Positions 21,323 to 26,827 of a stretch of DNA of 26,827 nt are shown here, in pieces. The stretch lies in the NCBI RefSeq assembly GCF_044344315.1, contig NZ_JBIJDC010000061.1:1-26827 (forward strand). Reading direction: 5' to 3'. Made by a program: the position numbers and the translations under genes. Source of the stretch: Zoogloea sp044344315 (GTDB lineage Bacteria; Pseudomonadota; Gammaproteobacteria; Burkholderiales; Rhodocyclaceae). Positions within the stretch are counted from its first letter, which is position 1, and each line of letters opens with the position of its first letter. A model generated the notes under the pieces. That model ran no database searches, had not been told where the DNA came from, and saw only the letters and a program-made list of their open reading frames with translations.

Positions 21323-22243
21323 TCAGGCGAAGCGGCTGCCCACGGCAATCGGCATGCCGCGCAGGAAATCGGCGGCGGAGAGGCGTTTGGCGCCGGGTTT
21401 TTGCAGTTCTGTGATGCACAGGGCGCCTTCGCCGCAGGCCACGATCACGCCGGCACCTTCGGCCAGCAGGACCTCGCCCGGTGTGCCGCTGGCGTCGATG
21501 GCCCGGGCCCGCCACAGCTTGATCGGGGTCTCGCCATGGGTGGCGATGGCGCCGGGAAAGGGATTGAAGGCGCGGACCATGCGTTCAAGCTCGATGGCCG
21601 GCCGGGTCCAGTCAACGATGGCTTCGGCCTTGCCGATCTTGGCGGCGTAGGTGACCCCGTCGGCGGGCTGTGGCGTGGCGGCGAGGCCGCCTGGCAGGGC
21701 TTCGAGGGCCTCGACGATCATCTCGGCACCCAGCCAGGCCAGGCGGTCGTGGAGGCTGCCGGTGGTGTCGTCGGCGTTGATCGGTTCGGCGCGCTTGAGC
21801 AGCATCGGCCCGGTATCGAGGCCGGCATCCATCTGCATGATGGTGATGCCGGTTTCCGCGTCGCCAGCCTGGATGGCCCGGTGGATGGGGGCGGCGCCAC
21901 GCCAGCGGGGCAGCAGCGAGCCGTGGATGTTGAGGCAGCCGAGACGGGGCAGATCAAGCACGGCCTGGGGCAGGATGATGCCGTAGGCGGCTACCACCAG
22001 CACGTCGACACCGGCTTCGGCCAGGGGCGCCTGTTGTTCGGCAGTGCGCAGCTTTTCGGGCTGGTGCACCGGGATGCCGGCGGCCAGGGCGACCTGCTTG
22101 ACCGGGCTGGGCTGCAGCTGCATGCCACGCCCGGCCGGGCGGTCGGGCTGGGTCAGGACCAGAGGGACTTCGAAGCCGGCGGCAAGGATGGCTTCGAGGG
22201 CAACGGCGGCGAACTCGGGGGTTCCGGCGAAGGCGACTTTCAT
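21323..22243 (-). CDS. fmt: Methionyl-tRNA formyltransferase
   Basis: Fmt formylates initiator Met-tRNA using 10-formyl-tetrahydrofolate. The 306-residue protein starts MKVAFAGTPEFAAVAL and has the catalytic residues N105 and H107 (LNIHGSLLPRWRGAAPIH) and D143 (DAGLDTGPMLL). The SLLP formyl-folate motif is intact, and the C-terminal RNA-binding domain has FNPFPGA and a normal length. ATG 22243 shares its A with the stop codon of def (TGATG), a strong sign of coupled translation. The open frame continues upstream into def, but the family N terminus fixes the start here. Confidence 0.97.
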   Translation of the reverse strand: MKVAFAGTPEFAAVALEAILAAGFEVPLVLTQPDRPAGRGMQLQPSPVKQVALAAGIPVHQPEKLRTAEQQAPLAEAGVDVLVVAAYGIILPQAVLDLPRLGCLNIHGSLLPRWRGAAPIHRAIQAGDAETGITIMQMDAGLDTGPMLLKRAEPINADDTTGSLHDRLAWLGAEMIVEALEALPGGLAATPQPADGVTYAAKIGKAEAIVDWTRPAIELERMVRAFNPFPGAIATHGETPIKLWRARAIDASGTPGEVLLAEGAGVIVACGEGALCITELQKPGAKRLSAADFLRGMPIAVGSRFA

Positions 22244-22746
22244 CAGGCGGTGATCCGGGCCTTCTTGGCCAGTTTGCCCTTGATGCGGGTCTGTTTGAGC
22301 TGGGACAGGTATTCGACGAAGACCTTGCCTTCCAGGTGGTCGAGTTCGTGCTGGATGCACACGGCCAGCAGGCCCTCGGCGTCGAGCTCGAAGGTCTTGC
22401 CCTGCTGGTCGAGGGCTCGTACCCGCACTGTCTCGGAACGGCTGACCTTGTCGTAGATGCCGGGCACCGACAGACACCCTTCCTCACAGACCTGCTCGCC
22501 CGATCGGGCGATGATCTCGGGGTTGATCAGGGCCAGCAGGGCAGATTTGTCTTCTGAAGTGTCGATGACCACGACGCGCTGGTGAACGTTCACCTGGGTG
22601 GCGGCCAGGCCGATGCCCGGCGCCTCGTACATGGTTTCCGCCATGTCGGCGATCAGCTGACGGATTTCGTCGGTCACTTCACGCACGGGGGCCGCACGAG
22701 TGTGGAGGCGCGGGTCGGGGTAGCGGAGAATCGGTAGAAGAGCCAT
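22243..22746 (-). CDS. def: Peptide deformylase
   Basis: Def removes the formyl group from new polypeptides. The 167-residue enzyme has the three family motifs: GIGLAATQ at 44-51, EGCLSVP with metal ligand C91, and QHELDHLEG with H133, E134 and H137. It is the first gene of the def-fmt unit and is divergent from the LysM gene across 144 bases of comparatively AT-rich DNA, which must hold both promoters. No strong ribosome site precedes ATG 22746. Confidence 0.98.
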   Translation of the reverse strand: MALLPILRYPDPRLHTRAAPVREVTDEIRQLIADMAETMYEAPGIGLAATQVNVHQRVVVIDTSEDKSALLALINPEIIARSGEQVCEEGCLSVPGIYDKVSRSETVRVRALDQQGKTFELDAEGLLAVCIQHELDHLEGKVFVEYLSQLKQTRIKGKLAKKARITA

Positions 22747-22890
22747 AAATATTGCCGGATGAAGACTTTACGTGCAGAATTTTGAGCGAAATATGCGATG
22801 CCTGCGTCTTGACGGAGAGGGCATCAGGCTCCGCAACACAGACTGCCCACGATGCGGCGCAACTGTCCGCCGAAAGCGAGCGCAACTCCA
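22747..22890. promoter_or_regulatory. Divergent promoter region between def and the LysM gene
   Basis: This gap is AT-rich compared with its surroundings near 22743-22795. On the plus strand TTGCCG (4 of 6), a 17-base spacer and CAGAAT (4 of 6) around 22753-22781 is a possible sigma-70 promoter for the LysM gene. No minus-strand promoter for def could be singled out. Confidence 0.35.
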
Positions 22891-24000
22891 ATGATCCGCA
22901 TTATATCCGCCCTCCTCATCGGCGTCGCCGCCCTGGTTCCGGCCGGTGCTGGCGCCGCCGGTCCGATCCGGCTGGCCGACGACGCCCCCGACAGTCACGT
23001 GGTGGTGTCCGGTGACACTCTCTGGGGCATCTCCGGCAAGTTCCTGCGCGAGCCCTGGCGCTGGCCCGAAGTGTGGCGCCTGAACCGGGAGGAAATCCGC
23101 AATCCGCACCTGATCTACCCGGGGCAGATCGTCGTCCTCGACCGCAATGGCCCGACCCTGAAGCTGGGCAAGCGGATTGGCGGGACGGACCGCCCGCTCT
23201 ATGAAAAGCGTTTCCCGCAGATCTACTCCGAGCCGGCACGTACCGCCATCCAGAGCATTCCGCTGCGGGCCATTGCCCCCTTCCTGTCTGAACCCCTGGT
23301 GGTGAATGACGTCGAGGATGCCGCGGCCGGCATCGTCGTGGCCACTCAGGAGGGCCGAGTCTTCACCAGCCCGGGCGACACCATCTTCGCCACCCGCATC
23401 GACCCGGAAATCACCAACTGGAACGTCTATCGCAAGGCCAAGCCCCTGAAAGACCCGGTTACCGGTGAGGTGCTGGGGTTCGAGGCGGCCTACCTCGGTC
23501 AGGCCAGGGTCAGTTCCGGGGCCGGCGTGCTCGTTCCCGATGCCGCTGGGGGAGCCACCGATTCGGCTCGCGAGGGCGCGCCCATCCCGGCGAGCCTGAT
23601 CGTCACGTCTTTCAAGCAGGAAATCGGCAAGGGCGACCGCCTGCTGCCCGCCGGGCGCCCCGAGTTGCCCAGCTACGTGCCCCACGCCCCCGAGCAGGAG
23701 GTGAGCGGCCGTGTGGTGTCGATCTACAACGGCGTCGGCGGTGCCGGTCGCCACAACGTGGTGGCCATCAGTGTGGGCAAGCGCGACCAGATCGAGGTGG
23801 GTCATGTGTTGGCCCTGCACCGCAACCGGGGAGAAACGGTCTACCGGGAAGACAACGTCGGCCCGGCCCAGCGCTACAAGCTGCCCGAGCAGCGCTACGG
23901 TCTGGTCTTCGTGTTCCGGGTTTTCGAGCGGTTGGCCTATGCGCTGGTGATGGAGAGCGACGGGCCAGCCACCGTGGCCGACAGCGTCCGCAAGCCCTGA
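22891..24000 (+). CDS. Secreted LysM-domain peptidoglycan-binding protein
   Basis: The 369-residue protein begins with a signal peptide (MIRIISALLIGVAALVPAGAGA, cleavage likely after about residue 22). An in-frame upstream ATG at 22852 would place 13 polar residues before it, so 22891 is the better start. A LysM domain follows at about 33-82 (VVVSGDTLWGISGKF ... PHLIYPGQIVVL), which binds peptidoglycan. The remaining 280 residues form a conserved but functionally undefined region found in betaproteobacterial homologues beside dprA. No hydrolase motif is visible. The ribosome site is weak. The gene probably starts the lysM-dprA-smg transcript. Confidence 0.88.
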   Translation: MIRIISALLIGVAALVPAGAGAAGPIRLADDAPDSHVVVSGDTLWGISGKFLREPWRWPEVWRLNREEIRNPHLIYPGQIVVLDRNGPTLKLGKRIGGTDRPLYEKRFPQIYSEPARTAIQSIPLRAIAPFLSEPLVVNDVEDAAAGIVVATQEGRVFTSPGDTIFATRIDPEITNWNVYRKAKPLKDPVTGEVLGFEAAYLGQARVSSGAGVLVPDAAGGATDSAREGAPIPASLIVTSFKQEIGKGDRLLPAGRPELPSYVPHAPEQEVSGRVVSIYNGVGGAGRHNVVAISVGKRDQIEVGHVLALHRNRGETVYREDNVGPAQRYKLPEQRYGLVFVFRVFERLAYALVMESDGPATVADSVRKP

Positions 24001-24016
24001 TGCGTCGGGGCTCTAC

Positions 24017-25105
24017 TTGTCGGAGCGCCATCCCCTTGCATCCTGGCTGCGCCTGACCCTGACGCCGGGCCTCGGCCCGGCCAGCCAGCGTCAGCTGCTG
24101 GCAGCCTTCGGGCTGCCGGATGCCCTCTTCGATGCCGGCCACAGTGCCCTTGCGGCGGTGGTCGGCAGCCCTGCCGCCCGCCTGTTGCTCGATCACGATG
24201 CCGGTGAAGCCGTGGACAGGGCCCTGCAATGGGCCGACGAGCCCGGCAATACCGTCCTGACCCTCGGGGATGCCGCTTATCCGGCCGCCCTGCTGGAAAT
24301 CCCCGATCCGCCCGTATGCCTCTATGTAAAAGGTGACACGGGCCTGTTGTCGCATACGGCCATCGCCGTCGTGGGCGCACGCAGCGCCACGCCCCAGGGC
24401 GAGGCCAACGCCGAAGCCTTCTCGGCCTGCCTGTCCCGGGCCGGGCTGGGCATTGTCAGCGGCTTGGCTCTGGGTATCGACGCGGCTGCCCACCGGGGCG
24501 GCCTGAGCGGCCCCGGCCGCACCGTGGCGGTGATCGGCACTGGGGCCGACCGCATCTATCCGGCACGCAATGGCGATCTGGCGCGGCGCATCGCTGCCGA
24601 AGGGGCCATCGTCAGCGAATTTCCCCTGGGCATCGGGCCGCTGGCCCACAACTTTCCTCGTCGCAACCGGCTCATCGCCGGTCTGGCTCGGGGCGTGCTG
24701 GTGGTGGAGGCGGCGGTCAAGAGCGGTTCTTTGATCACGGCCAGGCTGGCCATCGATTGCGGACGGGAGGTTTTTGCCATCCCGGGCTCCATCCACTCAC
24801 CCGTGGCAAGAGGATGCCATCGCTTGATCCGCGATGGGGCCAAGCTCGTCGAATGTGCCGAAGACATACTCGAGGAGCTCCGCTTCAGTGTGCCGGAAGC
24901 CGCGCCGATGCGTGACATGGGGCCGGCAGAGGGGGTGACGGGTGACGACAGGGTGTTGTCTGCCCTGGGCCATGACCCGGTGGATGTGGACACCCTGGTG
25001 CACCGCACCAGCTTGACGCCGGAAGCGCTCTACGCCATTCTGCTATCGCTGGAGCTCGAAGGACGGGTTGCCCGCCTGCCCGGAGGGCGCCTCCAGCGTC
25101 TCTGA
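24017..25105 (+). CDS. dprA: DNA-processing protein DprA
   Basis: DprA binds incoming single-stranded DNA during natural transformation and loads RecA on it. The 362-residue protein has an N-terminal helical domain (WLRLTLTPGLGPASQRQLL). The Rossmann-like core shows VGARSATPQGE, GLGIVSGLALGIDAAAHRG, AVIGTGADRIYP, FPRRNRLIAGL and GSLITARLA, all typical of the family. A C-terminal winged-helix domain (about 300-362) ends in LPGGRLQRL. The first usable start is TTG 24017, 16 bases after the LysM gene; there is no ATG in frame at the right place. The gene is also widespread in bacteria not known to be transformable. Confidence 0.96.
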   Translation: MSERHPLASWLRLTLTPGLGPASQRQLLAAFGLPDALFDAGHSALAAVVGSPAARLLLDHDAGEAVDRALQWADEPGNTVLTLGDAAYPAALLEIPDPPVCLYVKGDTGLLSHTAIAVVGARSATPQGEANAEAFSACLSRAGLGIVSGLALGIDAAAHRGGLSGPGRTVAVIGTGADRIYPARNGDLARRIAAEGAIVSEFPLGIGPLAHNFPRRNRLIAGLARGVLVVEAAVKSGSLITARLAIDCGREVFAIPGSIHSPVARGCHRLIRDGAKLVECAEDILEELRFSVPEAAPMRDMGPAEGVTGDDRVLSALGHDPVDVDTLVHRTSLTPEALYAILLSLELEGRVARLPGGRLQRL

Positions 25106-25132
25106 AAATGACCGGCCTCAGGCCCACGCGCC

Positions 25133-25612
25133 ATGTTCGATATCCTCGTGTACCTCTTCGAGAACTACGTCCACGCCGATGCGTGCCCGGAACCTGCGCA
25201 ACTGGCCCGCAAGCTCACTGCCGCCGGCTTCGAGGAAGAAGAAATCACCGAAGCCCTCGAGTGGCTTTCCGGCCTGCGTCAGCTCTCCGACGGTGAGCGC
25301 CCGGCCCAGTTCTCCCGCGCGGGCTCCCTGCGTATCTACTCCGACGATGAACAGATCCGCCTGGGCATGGAATGCCGGGGCTTCCTGCTGTTCCTGGAAA
25401 ACGCAGGTATCCTGGATTCCGAATGCCGCGAGATGATCGTCGAACGGGCCCTGGCCCTCGGCGAGACCGAGATCGAGCTGGAGAACCTGAAAGTGATCGT
25501 GCTGATGGTGCTGTGGCAGCAGGATCGCCCCATCAACGGCCTGATTCTCGACGAACTGCTCAACGAATCCGAAGGGGACGAAGAGGAGCAGGCGCCATTC
25601 GCGGTGCATTGA
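25133..25612 (+). CDS. smg: Smg family protein (DUF494)
   Basis: This 159-residue protein of unknown function begins MFDILVYLFENYVHADACPE, the typical start of the Smg/DUF494 family, and has the conserved EEITEALEWLSGL and RGFLLFLENAGILD stretches. The C-terminal tail is acidic. It is probably soluble and helical. In proteobacteria it is regularly found directly after dprA and before a topoisomerase gene, as here. It starts 27 bases after dprA and is probably co-transcribed with it. No function is assigned. Confidence 0.95.
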   Translation: MFDILVYLFENYVHADACPEPAQLARKLTAAGFEEEEITEALEWLSGLRQLSDGERPAQFSRAGSLRIYSDDEQIRLGMECRGFLLFLENAGILDSECREMIVERALALGETEIELENLKVIVLMVLWQQDRPINGLILDELLNESEGDEEEQAPFAVH

Positions 25613-25637
25613 GGCGGAGCCTTGGCCCCCTGGTGGC

Positions 25638-25667
25638 TTGCACGCCCGGCGCCGGCTTCCGTATGAT
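25638..25667 (+). promoter_or_regulatory. Possible sigma-70 promoter for the topoisomerase gene
   Basis: TTGCAC at 25638-25643, an 18-base spacer and TATGAT at 25662-25667 (5 of 6) could start a transcript near 25674, giving a leader of about 170 bases. The -35 box matches only TTG. The rest of the 232-base gap to 25844 holds no gene that I can see. Confidence 0.35.
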
Positions 25668-25844
25668 GCGCCGCTCTTCCCAACAACCTGCAAGGGTGGC
25701 TGTCCATTCGTCGCGCATGTTCGTCCTGCGCTTCCGGCACTCACTGTATTCGCACGCAGATGCGTTCCGCGTCACGCTCCCGGGCCGACTCGCGGCGATT
25801 CCCCCACACCCTCTGAGTCAGGCGCCGCAAGGCGCACCACAGGC

Positions 25845-26827
25845 ATGAGCAAGCAGCTGATCATCGCGGAAAAACCTTCGGTTGCAGCGGACATCGCCCG
25901 CTCTCTCGGTGGTTTCACCAAAGAAAAAGACTACTTCGAGTCCGAGCACTACGTCCTCTCGTCGGCCGTTGGCCACTTGCTGGAGCTGACGGTGCCGGCC
26001 GAGTTCGAGGTCAAGCGCGGCAAGTGGTCCTTTGCCCACCTGCCGGTGATCCCGCCTCACTTTGCGCTCAATCCCATCGAAAAGACCGAGGATCGTCTTA
26101 AGCTGCTCACCCGCCTGATCAAGCGCAAGGATGTCACCGGCCTGATCAACGCCTGTGACGCGGGCCGCGAAGGGGAACTGATCTTCAGCTTCATCGTGCA
26201 GCACTCCGGCAGCACCAAGCCGGTACAGCGCCTGTGGCTGCAGTCCATGACCGCCAATGCCATCCGTGACGGCTTTTCCCAGCTGCGGGCCGCGGCCGAC
26301 GTGGAGGGCCTGCGGGAGGCCGCCGTATGCCGCGCCGAGAGTGACTGGCTGATTGGCATCAACGGCACCCGGGCGATGACCGCCTTCAACTCCAAGACCG
26401 GTGGTTTTCACCTGACCACCGTCGGCCGGGTGCAGACCCCCACCCTGGCGCTGGTCGTCGAGCGCGAGGAAAAGATCCGCGCTTTCAGGCCCACCGACTA
26501 CTGGGAGCTGGAGGCCAGCTTCGGCTGTCAGGCTGGCGCCTATGTAGGCCGCTGGTTCGATGAAGACTTCAAAAAGCCCGAAGAGGGCGCACCGCTGGCC
26601 GAGCATTCCACTGCCTTCCGGCTGTGGGAAAAAGCCCGTGCCGAGGCCATCAAGGCCAAGTGCGAGGGTAAGACCGGTACGGTGGAGGAGGAGTCCAAGC
26701 CCTCCACCCAGCTGTCTCCCCTGCTATTCGATCTGACCTCCCTGCAGCGGGAGGCCAACGGCCGCTTCGGCTTCTCGGCCCGCACCACCCTGCAATTGGC
26801 CCAGGCGCTGTACGAAAAGCACAAGGT
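25845..26827 (+). CDS. topB: Type IA DNA topoisomerase, topoisomerase III-like, N-terminal part
   Basis: About 327 codons of a type IA topoisomerase, which relaxes or decatenates DNA through a single-strand break; the gene runs off the right edge. The start MSKQLIIAEKPSVAADIARSL carries the Toprim glutamate. NACDAGREGELIF is the acidic motif in the DAGREGE form, which I associate with the TopB-like branch rather than with DxDREGE TopA. SDWLIGINGTRAMTAF and VGRVQTPTLALVVEREEKI are the next family blocks. The active-site tyrosine should lie a few residues past the window edge. ATG 25845 gives the expected N terminus. Naming as topB rather than topA is moderately certain. Confidence 0.9.
   Translation, partial: MSKQLIIAEKPSVAADIARSLGGFTKEKDYFESEHYVLSSAVGHLLELTVPAEFEVKRGKWSFAHLPVIPPHFALNPIEKTEDRLKLLTRLIKRKDVTGLINACDAGREGELIFSFIVQHSGSTKPVQRLWLQSMTANAIRDGFSQLRAAADVEGLREAAVCRAESDWLIGINGTRAMTAFNSKTGGFHLTTVGRVQTPTLALVVEREEKIRAFRPTDYWELEASFGCQAGAYVGRWFDEDFKKPEEGAPLAEHSTAFRLWEKARAEAIKAKCEGKTGTVEEESKPSTQLSPLLFDLTSLQREANGRFGFSARTTLQLAQALYEKHK

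Noticed and set aside
22244..22477. Fmt extended upstream to 22477
   Set aside because: The in-frame extension lies inside def and encodes Arg/Pro-rich shadow sequence; Fmt homologues begin at MKVAFAGTPEF.
26150..26185. DAGREGE in place of DxDREGE as a sign of an inactive topoisomerase
   Set aside because: The DAGREGE form is, to my knowledge, regular in TopB-like type IA enzymes, and the Toprim glutamate and the other motifs are intact.
1..26827. CRISPR array, tRNA or rRNA genes, insertion sequences, prophage genes
   Set aside because: No regularly spaced short repeats, no cloverleaf or rRNA sequence, and no transposase or integrase motif were seen on either strand.

Overview
The window is about 27 kb of GC-rich, densely coding DNA from a motile betaproteobacterium, most likely of the Rhodocyclales (Azospira/Dechlorosoma-like). 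The taxonomic guess is an inference from the housekeeping order fmt-def / lysM-dprA-smg-topB, the GC content and the style of the chemotaxis genes. No tRNA, rRNA, CRISPR array, insertion sequence or phage gene was seen. Both ends are cut inside genes: mnmG on the left (minus strand) and a type IA topoisomerase on the right (plus strand).

Layout. (1) 1-301: 5' part of mnmG, minus strand, then a 447-bp divergent intergenic region. (2) 749-11023: a chemotaxis operon on the plus strand, in the order cheY, receptor 1, STAS protein, cheA, receptor 2, cheW, cheD1, cheR, cheD2, cheB. Gaps are short or negative throughout, and cheR-cheD2-cheB is chained by two 4-base stop/start overlaps. (3) 11043-12335: a DUF3391/HD-GYP cyclic-di-GMP phosphodiesterase on the minus strand, convergent with cheB. 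(4) 12475-20330: three sensor kinases on the plus strand: a triple-PAS kinase, a 1441-residue hybrid kinase with four PAS, two GAF, a receiver and an HPt domain, and a hemerythrin-histidine kinase fusion. A bidirectional terminator follows. (5) 20384-22746, minus strand: htpX, fmt, def. (6) 22891 to the end, plus strand: a secreted LysM protein, dprA, smg and a topoisomerase III-like gene.

How it fits together. CheA takes input from two unlike receptors and passes phosphate to CheY and CheB. CheR, CheB and two CheD deamidases modify receptors. No cheZ phosphatase gene is present, but receptor 1 carries a CheZ-like FQDxTxQ helix motif near its C terminus. Sequences resembling flagellar sigma-28 (FliA) promoters lie upstream of cheY, upstream of the triple-PAS kinase (the best match) and, more weakly, upstream of the hybrid kinase. 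This suggests that the kinases belong to the motility regulon. The linker of CheA contains a 24-residue motif plus a degenerate copy resembling the c-di-GMP-binding MshEN repeat, and an HD-GYP gene lies next to the operon. Together these suggest, as a hypothesis only, that c-di-GMP and oxygen or redox signals (through the hemerythrin kinase) feed into chemotaxis. htpX has a good sigma-32-like heat-shock promoter.
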